From positions 1-64,000 of the forward strand of contig SEYY01001217.1 of assembly GCA_009176605.1 (NCBI GenBank): 64,000 bases of DNA. Direction: 5' to 3'. The notes below the pieces were generated by a model that made no database searches, had not been told where the DNA came from, and saw nothing but the letters and a program-made list of their open reading frames with translations. Below are positions 26,320 through 38,845 of this stretch, piece after piece; within the stretch, counting starts at the first letter, position 1, and every line of letters begins with the position of its first letter. The stretch comes from Armadillidium nasatum (lineage: Eukaryota > Arthropoda > Malacostraca > Isopoda > Armadillidiidae). The translations under genes and the position numbers were made by a program.

Positions 26320-27470
26320 TGAAGAGTCATTGGCGGACACGTCGCCGACTCCAACAGTTTTACCTGAGAACAACAGTGACGAGGATGATGATGATTTTTC
26401 ATATCAGCTCGCTGAAGAGGATCATCACTTGTTGGAGGAGTTGAGGAAGAGGCAGAATGAAAGCTCAGGAAGAGATCTTTAAATTGATTGATAATGATTA
26501 TTCGACTTTCTTGTCTGACTCATACAGAGTTATACAAGAATCATTTGACTTGACTATAGGAGAAATGAAGATTATCGGGTTAACACCGGATCAACCAGAT
26601 CAACCAAAGTATCTAATGTAACCGACATTAACACTACAAGATTCACACAAACAGATCTAACAATACTTCCAGAAGAAGAGGAGGAAGAAGAGGATCTGTT
26701 CAACACAACGATTAATGAATCATTTGAAGGGTTTTGTCCATTGGATTATTGGGTAGATCAGGATTCATTTAAGGGATTTGTGCCTAAGGCTCTTTCCACC
26801 ATAATGGAAGAACCAGACAACTATTATCAGCTGCATTTCAACAGTGATGTCAGCGATAATTCGGCCGAATCTTTTGAAGGATTTGATCCAAAGGGGTTTT
26901 TCATTGAGGAAGACTACATGGAGCTTCAAGGATCTGTAGAAGCATCGCCATTGAAGGAAGAACGACAGATGGACATCACCTATTTAACGGGGATGGATTA
27001 AACTGCAGAAAGACCTTCCCCATGACGATTGCAATCCTATGGAGAAGCCCAACAACAAGAATTTATCATGAATCGTCCACTGAAATATCGTTCAAGACAG
27101 AAAAAGATAAGTGATATTGAACGATATTAAAGTGATAAATTATAAGTGATAAAATATAATACAAAATAAATATAATATAAAAGTGTTAAATTTAAGATCT
27201 ATATACATGTAGATAAAATTACTACCAAATTAATAAATTATTTCACCACTACTAATTAAGAATTTAACAATTACCTAGATTAACAATCTTAAATAAAGTC
27301 TAAGTAGTTTAATTATTAATGGTGGATGGATTAAATAACAAACAAAAATAACATTAAATAAAGATTAACAATAAACTTAACAAATGAAATATTGACATAG
27401 TGAATATATTGTATATATAATTTCATAAAATTTATATGTATCTATAAAGTTATATTTTTATTTTTCAGTC
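26320..27470 (+). other. Acidic pol tail and AT-rich spacer, copy 2
   Basis: The acidic tail (to about 27000) repeats the ESFEGF/DSFKGF-type modules of copy 1. An AT-rich spacer from about 27120 ends in a pyrimidine run and AG at 27467-27468, 17 bases before the ORF3 ATG at 27485. The same layout in copy 1 supports a real splice acceptor for ORF3. Confidence 0.55.
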
Positions 27471-27484
27471 ACTGAGTGGGCAGA

Positions 27485-28888
27485 ATGAGGAAACTCTTGT
27501 CCATAGGAACCTCTGAAGCGGGTACACTGGGATGAATGAGGGAACAATTTCAGTAGATCTATGAAGTTGACCTTTATGTTTCGTGCCATTCAGGCGCGAA
27601 TTTATTGACCTTAGGGAGGCATCTCGCCAACTTCTTAAAATCCCATGGACCAATGGATCAAATATATATATTTGGTCTAACATGTTCCATTTGGAAAAAG
27701 ATCCCTCTAACTACAGACGACAAATCGATCCATGTCATCACATGGAATTCAGCATGCAATTTGTATTTTGTTACTATCCAGATGAACACTATTGTCAGCT
27801 TAGCAGTTTGGTCCAACCCTGCCGCGAGGGTATATCTGGTCATTCCTATTATGAAGGACATTCCTTCCTTCAATGAAGCCTACCTCCAACGTCAAGGCCA
27901 GAGTGACCTAGTACCCTCACTAGAGGAACATCCTCAACTCCAATGAGCATTCCTTAACAAAAAGGCTCGTGAGATGTTCGGGCAGACGGTTGAATTACAG
28001 GGTAACAACATGCCTTGGATTCAAAAGCGGACTTTCTCAATGAAAACCGTTTTTGACCGTTACTATAACAACAGGAGTCAAGGCAACCCTCATCATCAAT
28101 TCTGGATGGGAGGATCAGATAGGTCGAATGCTTTGGATCTGTGTTATGATGGTCTACATTACACAGAAACCGCCTTTGAAGAAATGTTCGCATTCTTTAA
28201 CTTTAACAGACGGGCTCAAGAACATAGACCAGCTACAACCACTAGTATCCCAATAACCACTACTACAACATCAGTGGTTGTTGAAGAAGTAGAGTCTGTC
28301 CCTGGACCTTCGGGTATCCAAGAGCGGATAGAGTACCGAAGACCTCGTCAACCTCAACAACGGACGGTACCATCTACACCAAAAAGGCGAACCAAAGGTA
28401 AATCGGAAACTAGAGTATACTACTCTAAGGCGTTCGTGGATTCCATGGACATGGGCGAACAACCTCAAACTTCCTCCGAGTCATCACAACCACATGACGG
28501 AGTAAAAAAGGATAAAAAGAAGGGTTCGTTTACGGATTGTCCTCTACCATCCTCCAAACCAAGAGAGAGTTGTCCAACAAATACTCTTCCAACAACATCA
28601 ACAGCATCTACCTCTAAATCAAAAGTTAAAATATTACAGAGGAAATCTAATCTACGTAGGAAGATGCGACGTCAAGATGCTAAGCAGGAAGGATCTTGTA
28701 AGAAGTCGACGGGTAATAACCCAACAGCTTCAACGTCGACTATGTCACCTGAATTTCTCACCTTCACTGCAGTGCAGGCATCTAAACTTTGGAGGTTTAC
28801 AAAGGAAAAAAGTGTCTCAAAAGAGGATGCTCTGAAGGAGTTTACTCGGGCTTTCGAGCAGGCGACCGAAATGGATCACCAAGATTAA
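27485..28888 (+). pseudogene. ORF3 of Gypsy-OTU, SGNH-hydrolase-like, copy 2 (fossil)
   Basis: This is the counterpart of the ORF3 in copy 1. CHSGANLLTLGRHLANF lies near 27.58 kb, IYIFGLTCSIWKK near 27.66 kb, VYLVIPIMKDIPSFNEAYL near 27.83 kb and CYDGLHYTETAFEEM near 28.14 kb. A long Ser/Thr/Lys-rich tail ends at 28888 with ATEMDHQD, the same last residues as in copy 1. Conservation of the whole tail between two copies argues that ORF3 was translated when the lineage was active. No transmembrane segment or signal peptide is seen. It is broken in its first part. Confidence 0.6.
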
Positions 28889-29079
28889 GTTTCTATTGTT
28901 CTTTCGTAGGTTAGAGAGGTGAGATGTAATACAGTTGATAGGGAACTTTCAGTCCTTTTCTTCAACACAACTTTCCCATCTTCTTCATGATCAATTATTT
29001 CCGTGGCATCCTTTCATCTTAACACAACTACTTGCCATTCTTAAAGTTGGTCATCTTCAACACCGAGCCCAACTTTGGT

Positions 29080-29402
29080 AAGGGGCATGGGCACATTCAT
29101 ATGCTCATACTAATTCCCTTTATTGTTTTTTCTCAGATGTGCTACCAAGGAGTGGAATGTGAAGAAGAGGGAAAAGAACCATAACATATTAAAGATAATT
29201 ATTTAATTTTTTTTTTTTGTATTTTGCTTCTTTTTTTTCTAACTTTCGTATTCTTCTTTTTTTAGGTTGGAATAAATTTACAAAAATTTACAAAAACAAA
29301 TCATAAAATAAAATAAAAAAAATAACAAACAAAAAAGAAAGACACAAAATAAAGAAGTATTAGATTCATCTCTATGTGAATAATACGTGAGTACTATAGG
29401 AT
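29080..29402 (+). repeat. Partial 3' LTR of Gypsy-OTU copy 2
   Basis: After the GGTAAGGGG purine tract the sequence follows the 5' LTR of this copy for about 320 bp. It then changes abruptly, at about 29402, into the left arm of the foldback locus. The remainder of the LTR is not seen on the far side of that locus. Confidence 0.82.
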
Positions 29403-30186
29403 AGGAAATTCTTACCTTATCATCAAAACCTCACTTGTTTTATATTCTTTTGGTTGGGGTTTTAATACAATCAATGGTAGTTTGATTTTATTTTCAAATA
29501 ATATATTTTACAAAGATTTTTTTTATTTTAGTTATTTTGCACCTACTTGTGTTCACTAGAACAAACCAAGCTGAATCAATGAGATGGGCATATACTGACA
29601 GAAAAGCTGCTGCAATAATCGATATATCATTCTTAAATATCAAGACAGTTAATTACAAATATAAAAAAAAAATTGATTTACCTTTTCTTTCTATTTTCTT
29701 TTCTTTCTAATCAGGGTTGGTGATTTTTTTGATTTTTTTTAAAAAATCAAAAAAATCAAAAAATCAATGATTTTTTTGATTTTTTTGATTTTTTTAAAAA
29801 ATAAAAAAACTGTTTTTTTTTATTTGTTTTATTTTGTCATATTTTTTGATACATAATGATATAACAGATATATTAGTTCCTTCTTACTGTGTTAAAAAAC
29901 TTTAAAGTAGTTTATATATTAGAAATATAACTTCCTTAATATTTGGTTCAAGATTTCATATAGGGTAATACAAGAATCTGATCTTCATTAATATAATTTA
30001 TCCAATATAGAACTGTTAGAGTTTAGAATTCCTAATATATATTCAATCAAATCTTCAACAAAATTTTATTGAGCTTTAATCTAATGCAATTTGAGGTTAT
30101 AGACAAAAGAGAAAACAGAAAAGACAATTCCTTTTAATTTTCAACCATTTAAATTTTTATATAACATTATAAGAAAACAATATTCA

Positions 30187-30188
<2 letters not shown>

Positions 30189-30233
<45 letters not shown>

Positions 30234-32203
30234 ACGCCACCACTCACGGGCAGAGCCCTTTTCAAGGAGGGGGCACAAACACAAGGACAAACTCACACAA
30301 ACACACACACCTAACGCACATCCCTCAGGTGGGCGCAGACGGAAGACTTGAAGAGTGGAAGATTAAATACAGTTGGAAAAATAGAAGATGGTAGAGAATT
30401 CCACAGAATAGAGGTGGCTGGAAAGAAGAGGTACCACAACGGGCTAGCCTGGGATTCCCTACGTCCACACAAAATTGGTGCGAAAGCAGGGCACCTCTCG
30501 TGCAACGAGGACGACGCAACGGTGGAGGAATGCGAGAGGCCAATTCCCTCGAGCACCTGCCATTGTAGTACCTGTAGAAAAGAGATAGCGCCAACGTCAC
30601 GTCACAGGGACAGAGGGTCAAGAGTTTGAAAGTAGGGGACAGTTTATTAATCTCATAGCTTTTGACTCAACCCTATCCAGAAGAGAGGAGGAGCCAGAGC
30701 CCCCCCAAATGTGAGAACGGTACTCCATACAAGGGCGAATAAGACCCTTATATATCTGGAGTAACTGCTCAGAAGAAAAAAAAACTCGCAACCTGAACAG
30801 AACTCCCAGCTTCTTAGAGGCAGCTTTAGCAACCATTGTGATATGTGGTTTCCAAGACAGTTTGTTGTTTATGTTTAGACCAAGAATGTTAATGTTATTT
30901 ACAGGTGAGACAGGAGAGCCATCGAAGAGGATAGGAAAGTTAGGAGGTGTTTTTGAGAGGGAGATGTAAAGAAGTTGAGTTTTTAAAGAGTTGAATTTCA
31001 CAAGGTTGCTATGTCCCCACCGGGAAATTCCATCCAGATCGGCAAGAATAGAATCGGAAAGTTGAAGACGAGAAGCAAGTCTAGAAGCAAAAGAGGGAGC
31101 AGATTTGAAATGAGTAGAAGAATGTAGAGTTGAATCATCAGCATAAGAGTGAACAGAGTTAGAAGTGCAGTGGAGAAGATCGTTAATGAAAAGTAAGAAT
31201 AAGGTTGAAGATAAAACAGAACCCTGAGGAACGCCACAGTTGACAGAAAAGGAGGAAGAGGTCGCTCCATCTACAACTGCCGAAATGGAACGATCTGAGA
31301 GAAAACTAGACAAGAGTAAGCAAAGAGAAGGAGGAAACACAAAGGAAGGGAGCTTAGAGAGTAGTAACGCATGCCATACCCGGTCAGAAAGCCTTGGATA
31401 TGTCAAGCGCCACCACACAAGACTCCCCGAAGTCCCTAAGGGCAGAAGACCATAGATCAGTAGGATAGGAAAGTATGTCACCAGTTGACCTCGAGCGACG
31501 AAAGCCATTTTGGTGATCAGAGAGAGAGAAAGAGACTCCAAATGATCCAGGAAATGAGAGTTGAGGAGAGTTTCAAAAATTTTAGATAGAACACAAGTGA
31601 GAGCTATAGGTCGATAGTTAGAAGGGTCAGAACGGCTACCTTTTTTCGGGATCGGCTGAACAAACGCACGCTTCCAGCATAGAGGAAAAGTATTAGTATT
31701 AAGGCATAGAGAGTAGAGCTGAACAAGGACAGGGGCCAACTCGGAAGCACACTCCCTCGGAACACGAGGGGGAATGCCATCCGGACCACTGGCCTTCCTG
31801 ACGTTCATAGATTTCAGGATCCCATGCACCCGATCATGAGTAATTATAGGTAGAGGCATGGGACACCTGAGAGGAGAATGAGTAGGAGGAGGGATGCCAG
31901 AATCGAGCAGGGTGGAATTAGATGAAAAAAGGAGGCCGAAGAGATTAGCCTTTTCAGAAGGAGTATTAGCTACAGAACCATCAGAGCGAATAAGAGGAGG
32001 AAAGGCAGATTTACAGAAGTTGTTAGAGATATTTTTGACAAGAGGCCAGAAATTTTTATCAGTAGGAGAGCCATGGAGGTCAGCGCACTTCCTTTTAATG
32101 AAAGTACGCTTAGTCCGTCGCGAAGAACATCCCTGCATCGATTCCGGGCTGAATGAAAATTAGCAAGAGTGATATTAGAAGGAGAGTTTTTCCATCCATC
32201 TAT
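30189..32203 (-). mobile_element. LINE A (Jockey-type), 5'-truncated, copy 2
   Basis: A non-LTR retrotransposon on the minus strand with a 40-base poly-A tail (poly-T at 30189-30228). It inserted in the left arm of the foldback; a short AGATG/CATCT repeat flanks it and may be the target duplication. The 5' end lacks the endonuclease. RT runs from about 32140 down to 30620: KASGPDGIPP, WKRAFVQPIPKKGS, NYRPIALT, GVPQGSVLS and YADDSTLHSS, so the catalytic YADD is present. The C-terminal part (RYYNGRCSRELASRIPPPLRR) runs on to 30311. There are two compensating shifts inside RT: a slip in a CT run near 31520 and an extra base near 31397. Another shift lies near 30620. It is therefore a dead copy of moderate age. 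Confidence 0.92.
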
Positions 32204-32278
32204 ATAAATTATAAAAGAAAAAAAATTTAGGCACTTTTGATGCATAATCATTAATCCATAAATTAAATACATAACTTG

Positions 32279-32452
<174 letters not shown>

Positions 32453-33014
32453 CAAGTTATGTATTTAATTTATGGATTAATGATTATGCATCAAAAGTGC
32501 TTAAATTTTCTTTCCTTTTATAATTTATATAGAGGAATATTGTTTTCTTATAATGTTGTATAAAAATTTAAATGGTCGAAAATTAAAAGGAATTGTCTTT
32601 TCTGTTTTCTCTTTTGTCTATAACCTCAAATTGCATTAGATTAAAGCTCAATAAAATTTTGTTGAAGATTTGATTGAATATATATTAGGAATTCTAAACT
32701 CTAACAGTTCTATATTGGATAAATTATATTAATGAAGATCAGATTCTTGTATTACCCTATATGAAATCTTGAACCAAATATTAAGGAAGTTATATTTCTA
32801 ATAAATAAACTACTTTAAAGTTTTTTAACACAGTAAGAAGGAACTAATATATCTATTATATCATTATGTATCAAAAAATATGACAAAATAAAACAAATAA
32901 AAAAAAAAACAGTTTTATTATTTTTTTATCACAAAAATCAAAAAAATCAAAAAAATCAATTGATTTAATCAACTGATTAAATCAATTTGATTTAATCAAT
33001 GCCAACCCTGCTTT

Positions 33015-33270
33015 CTATTATGGTGATACCCAGGAGAGTGATTTTCCAAGATTACTTGGAGATTCACACCTGAAAACCCAACTTATAACATGAATTTGTA
33101 TGAATGTTCAGAATGTTTGAATGTTTTATTAGAATGTTTCCTCTATTGCTTTACATTTCACTATTTCTTCTAATTTACTATACAAACAAATTCATGTTAT
33201 AGGTTGGGTTTTCAGGTGTGAATCTCCAAGTAACCTTGGAAAATCACTCTCCTGGGTATCACCATAATAG
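33015..33270. repeat. 256-bp hairpin, 85-bp arms about 98% identical
   Basis: Left arm 33015-33099 and right arm 33186-33270 are reverse complements with about two mismatches, separated by 86 bp. The right arm plus the sequence after it also occurs at 42110-42215, where no left arm is present. It lies just outside the hAT-like end of the foldback and only on the right side. Confidence 0.88.
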
Positions 33271-33275
33271 AGAGA

Positions 33276-33594
33276 AAAGGTATATCAATTTTTTTTTATA
33301 TTTGTAATTAACTGTCATGATATTTAGGAACGATATATTGATTACCACCTCATTGATTCAGCTTGGTTTGTTCTAGTGAACACACGTAGGTGCAAAATAA
33401 CTGTAAAAAAAACTTTGTAAAAAATATATTATTTGAAAATAAAATCAAACAAACATTGATTGTATTAAAACCCCAAACAAAAGAATATAAAACAAGTGAG
33501 GTTTTGACGATAAGGTAAGAATTTCCTTTCTTTTTACAACTAAGAAAAAAACTAAGCAGCATAGGATATATACCCTAGAACTATTCATTTTATA
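33276..33594 (+). repeat. Copy of dispersed ATATCGATT-type repeat
   Basis: This is the outer part of the right foldback arm. It shares the order TATATCAATTTTTTT, TATTTGTAATT, AATGATATAT-type and AAGGTAAGA blocks with copies at 41645-41900, 42210-42560 and 57990-58300. It has no coding potential. Confidence 0.6.
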
Positions 33595-34107
33595 TGTAAC
33601 GCTATCAATAATTTCTGATAATCGTGAAGCAGGAAAAGGATGCTTTTTGTTATTTTAATTTGCAAAGCATTGTGAAGATATTTTCATTATAATTTTATTA
33701 TGTATTTTATTTATATTTTGAATGTAAAAATGCATTCAAAATATTAATGGATTCTTTTATATATAGAAATTATTTATATTTTTATAACTTGTGTGTTAAG
33801 TAGTTGTAATGTTAAAGCAGTGAATTTTTACTCAGTCAAATGTTAGACTCCGATAAAATACAAACACCAAATCTTTTGAAAGAAGTTTAATAACCCTAGA
33901 CAACAACAGTGAACCATACGGATGAGAGAGTAGGATCTCAAGTACTTCTGAAAACTTAATAATTAACTGGAATAGTAGCCATACAGAATCAGTCTCAAGG
34001 ACAATTGAGCAAAGCAGTTAATTATATATAAAGAATCAGTCTAAAGGACGATTGTAAGTTAACAGAATTGCTATCTCTTACTCTTCTCTATAAATAAGTC
34101 CGTAACA
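33595..34107 (+). repeat. 5' LTR of the TDP-43-carrying element
   Basis: The LTR begins TGTAACGCTATC and ends CCGTAACA, two bases before the primer-binding site. The repeated GAATCAGTCTAAAGGACGATTG-type motif near 33985-34055 and the ATAAATAAGTCC end recur in the 3' LTR. Confidence 0.9.
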
Positions 34108-34109
34108 AC

Positions 34110-34127
34110 TGGGGGCCTGTCCGGGAT
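34110..34127 (+). other. Primer-binding site, tRNA-Pro-like
   Basis: TGGGGGCCTGTCCGGGAT starts two bases after the 5' LTR. It differs at two positions from the tRNA-Pro primer site of murine leukaemia virus as I remember it. Confidence 0.75.
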
Positions 34128-34234
34128 GAATCTTCTTCAGGCAGAAATTAATCAGTGGATTAGTTTAGTTGGAAACTCCTAAAAATTCGACTTTCTTCTT
34201 TAGTCTTATAGGAAGTAGCGATATTTCTAACGGA

Positions 34235-35200
34235 ATGAATACAGAAACACTTAAATTATGTAAAGAATTAGGATTAAAAGAAGAGAAGTTAATGAATTCT
34301 TTAAAGAAAGAGCAGCAGCAAGAGCAAAAGCTGAAGCCAAAAGAGCGGCAGCAAGAGCAGAAGCTGAAGCCGAAAGGGCGGCAGCTGAAGCAGAAAAAGT
34401 TAGAGATTTGAATTTAAAAAAAAATTGAATTACAATCGAAATTGGAAATATCAAGTCATACAACGATATCGAATAACCGTAATAATCGGAGAGTTGAAGA
34501 CTTTGAGTTAGCTCCCTTCAATGACGACAAGGATGTTTTTAATCACTACATGGAAGATTTTGAGTATTTTGCACAGAAAAATTAATGGAACCCAAGTAAC
34601 TGGGGCATGTATTTGGGTGCCCTCCTTACGAGAAAAGCCTTGGGCATGTATGAGGGAATGCCTAGTCATGAGGCAGAATATTATTATAAATTGAAACGTG
34701 CTTTGTTACCCAAGTTTGATATTGCTGAAGATATATGTCGTCTAACGAGAGAAGAAAGAAATTTAGATGATAAAGGGAATTTTGAAATAAAACTTGTTAA
34801 ATTGAAACAGGAAATAGTTGTTTCCCCTTCCACTTTTGGAAGCGAATCGTTTCAGCGAATAATTTTTGGTCAGGAATTCCCCATAAATGGAGAGAATTCT
34901 CTTTCTGAAATTCTTGCTGAGAAGGAAGAACCGTTATCGCAGGATTTACTGATTCTACCTTCATTACCTAAGTGGGAAAGGAATGAAGATGAAGCTCTTA
35001 TGGAACAAGTTGAGAGAGAAGAAAGTTCTGTTACTTCCAGCGTTCTCAGTCATTCCGATAATGCATTTTCGTCCAAGTGGTTAAGTAACCAATGTATGAC
35101 CTTTCATAAATCTTACATGGAAAGAAATAAAGAGAGGGAAATTGAATATGATAGAAACCCAACTATTGAATTGGAAAAAAATGAACGCTCAAAAGACTGA
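34235..35200 (+). pseudogene. gag-like gene of the TDP-43-carrying element (fossil)
   Basis: From the ATG at 34235 there is a predicted coiled coil rich in Ala, Glu, Arg and Lys (about 34300-34440). A capsid-like block then follows: ELAPFNDDKDVF, WGMYLGALLTRKAL, and YYKLKRALLPKFDIAEDICR near 34700. This last pattern is the SCAN/gag capsid C-terminal style seen in many Gypsy and retrovirus-like gags. No zinc knuckle was found. Beyond 34800 it becomes acidic and low in recognisable structure. Confidence 0.7.
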
Positions 35201-36260
35201 AAAGAGATTCTCTTCTACTCACATAACTATTTCTTCCGAAACGGAATCGAAAATCAGACAACCAAGAATGGGAGTGTCAGAATTCGAATTCGAGAATAAA
35301 GTTGAATTTAACATTTTCTATAGAAAATCTACTACTGAAGGGAACGAAGGACATGAACATAATTTACCTGTAACAATGAGCAGAGATCACTCTTTATGTA
35401 ATGATGAGAGAACTATTAAGAAGTCATATTTAGAATGTGAGAAAGACTTTCAATCATACTCATCTCAAGATGAGCATAATTCTGAAGATCTTGATAAAGG
35501 ACCTGTGATAAATCAGGGTAATAATATTTCAAACCAACGAAAAATGAGGAACAAGATAGAATTTGAAGTAAATGTCAATTCTAAATTCGATGATAACCTT
35601 CGAAAGTACTCTATACGGAGAACCAAGGTGTTAATATTTCGAATCAACAAAGAATGAAAAATAAGAAAAAGTTTGATATACATGTGAGTCCTAAATTCGG
35701 TGAGGACCATATGGATGTTTTTACAAAAGAAATGGCAAAGTTTCAAGTAGAAGAAGACAAATTATTTAACTTTCAATCTAAAAGGGAAAACATACAGATA
35801 ATCAGTCAAAGTCAGTCAATAACACCCTCTAAAGTAATTAATGACTTTAAAATTAGTCATGAAATAGAACCAGAGGAAGAGAACTCGATAGAAAGTTTAA
35901 TATCGCTGTAGTTTTAGAATCAACATATGAAGAGGAAAACATGAAAACTGAACCAAGTAATTATTTAGCCTTTTCAAGTTCACCTTCGTCATCGTCGAGC
36001 TTTTCTTTAAGTTTTTCTAATAGTGTTGAAGAGAATGAAATTAAACGCAAGGAATCATCGCAAGAAAAAGAGAAAGGGAGATAAAGATTATTACAATGAT
36101 AGAAGCAATATCTTAAATTATAAAAGCGATAGAGGAATTGCGAGTAAAAGGTTTATAATTCAAGTAAGACAACCAAAACTTTACAAATATAGAAGAAAAG
36201 GAAAAGTGAGAGCAAGAAAACACCAGGAGATCTGGGAAAGGCGAAATCAGGAAGTCGAGC
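35200..36260 (+). other. Glu/Lys/Ser-rich internal region, no domain recognised
   Basis: Open stretches on the plus strand are rich in Glu, Lys, Ser and Asn, with two near-repeats of a NQ-RKMRNK-EFEVNVNSKFD / NQQRMKNKKKFDIHVSPKFG type near 35530-35700. A basic stretch (NHRKKKRKGD, YKYRRKGKVRARK) follows near 36040-36220. I cannot assign a function. It may be part of the captured or gag-derived ORF. Confidence 0.4.
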
Positions 36261-36269
36261 TTTGTGTAG

Positions 36270-36820
36270 AGTGAGATTGATTGGTAATGGCTTTCATGCC
36301 CCTGATGAGGAACGGAATGTTGTGTTCTCCTGCGTATCTCCAAAGCATGGATGCTACCAAGATAGAAACAATTCCTTCATTGAAGATAAAAAAAATATAT
36401 GGATGTTTTTGTCTCTTTAGGAAAATATAAAAGAAAGTCAGATAAATTAAGTGAATGTTTCGAGTCTGAAACAAAGAGCTTAGAGATCTCTAAGAAAAGC
36501 TCGGTCATTTTCGCTCTTGGATTACCTTGGAGGACCATTGAGAAGGAACTTAGAGAATGCTTTGAGCTATACGGTGAAGTTTTAATGGCACAGTGAAAAA
36601 GGATCTAAATACAGGTCAAAGCAAAGACTTCAGCTCAATTCATTTTACAAATTATGAAGTTCAACAAGGTGTTCTTTGTCTGCGCTGTACAATTGATGGT
36701 AGAGTTTGTGATGTCAAGATACCAAATTCTTTTGAAGAAACCGAATGGATAGTGGCCGCAGAGGATACAGTCACAATTAAGAAATCAATGATACAGATGA
36801 TTCTGGATATACGTTACTGA
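36270..36820 (+). pseudogene. Captured TDP-43 (TARDBP/TBPH)-like segment with RRM1 (fossil)
   Basis: The segment reads as the first RNA-recognition motif of TDP-43. Visible blocks are ALGLPWRTIEKELREC and LYGEVLMAQ near 36510-36595, KKDLNTGQSKDF just after, and IDGRVCDVKIPNS near 36690-36730. Human and fly TDP-43 have LGLPWKTTE, GEVLMVQ/GEVLMAQ, KKDLKTGHSK and IDGRWCDCKLPNS at the same places. Upstream, GKYKRKSDK near 36420 resembles the KRKSD linker, and a weaker likeness to the N-terminal domain (VRLIGNGFHAPDEERN) lies near 36270-36320. RRM2 and the Gly-rich tail are absent. TDP-43 binds UG-rich RNA and controls splicing in the nucleus; no such activity is claimed here. It lies inside the LTR-bounded unit, about 70 bp before the 3' LTR, and is broken. 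Confidence 0.82.
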
Positions 36821-36888
36821 AATGAAGTTTAACCTCGATAACATTAATGTTTATGAAAACTAAAGTTTCCATCTTAAATGAGAGAGTA

Positions 36889-37829
<941 letters not shown>

Positions 37830-37849
37830 ATTTATTCTTCTAAAAGAAA

Positions 37850-38845
37850 ATGGAGCGAGGTCTTCGTCCTGACAGATTGGAAACTTTACCTACAGCTCCT
37901 GATGCCCCTAGGATATTTAAGCACTGGCTTTTCGTTTTTACTCGTTTCAAAAATGCTATCGAAGGTGGAGAGGACTCGTATCTTGGACTGCTGGCTAATT
38001 CTTTATCTCCGGAAAACTTTCGAGCTTATTTCTGACTGCACTACTTTTACGGATGCATTAAAAATTCTCAAAGACGCCTTCATTCAACCTATAAACGAAG
38101 TAGTGGCTCGTCATCGTCTATCTACACATAAACAGGAGTCTGGAGAAACTGTAGACGAGTATTTACGATCGCTTTACAAGTTGAGTGTAGACTGTAATTT
38201 TCGTTCGGTATCGGCTGAAGCTTATCGAGATGAGTATGTGCGAGATGCTTTTATTTCTGGTTTATGTTCTCAAAATATTCGTACTAGATTACTAGAAAAT
38301 AAAACTTTAAATCTAGCTGAAGCCATTAATCAGGCACGAGCTTTGGAAGTAGCTTTGAAGGACTCTCTCTCTTACGATATACTTAAGACTAATATATCTG
38401 TCGCTTCTGCTGAGTCTCATGAACCTGAGAAACTTGCGGGATGTTCTGTGGAAACTGACACATCTTTTGATCCCATTTCTGCTGCTGTGAGGAAGAAGAA
38501 CGAACTGTGTTATTTCTGCGGTGATTTCCGACATCCTAGGGTAAAATGTCCTGCTCGAGATGCTATCTGCCGAAAGTGTAAGAAAAACGGGCATTTTGCA
38601 AAAGTGTGTAGATCAAAAGATTACGTGGTGAGCGCCTCTACTAAGTTCCAATCTACTATACTTGCTTGTGTCTCTAACTCTTTAAGACAATCCATGATTG
38701 CTGTCTCTCTTAACGGTATAGAGTTTAATGCTCTGATTGATTCTGGAAGTTCCGAAAATTTCGTCTCAGCTGACGTTGTTAATAGATTTAATTTTGCAAC
38801 CTACCCTTACAATGGCTTCTTCGGGCCATCGCTCTACAATTTCTA
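37850..38845 (+). pseudogene. gag of the young Gypsy
   Basis: The ATG at 37850 (MERGLRPDRLETLP) opens a Gypsy-type gag. The capsid part has KILKDAFIQP and HKQESGETVDEYLRSLYKLS blocks near 38060-38190. Two zinc knuckles, CYFCGDFRHPRVKC and CRKCKKNGHFAKVC, lie near 38508-38610. A protease block, FNALIDSGSSENFVS, follows near 38720-38770 and overlaps the start of the long pol frame. Confidence 0.85.

Noticed and set aside
27954-28193. Minus-strand Cys-rich frame, at first sight a small secreted peptide
   Set aside because: Shadow of ORF3 of Gypsy-OTU copy 2, which is conserved on the plus strand in another copy.
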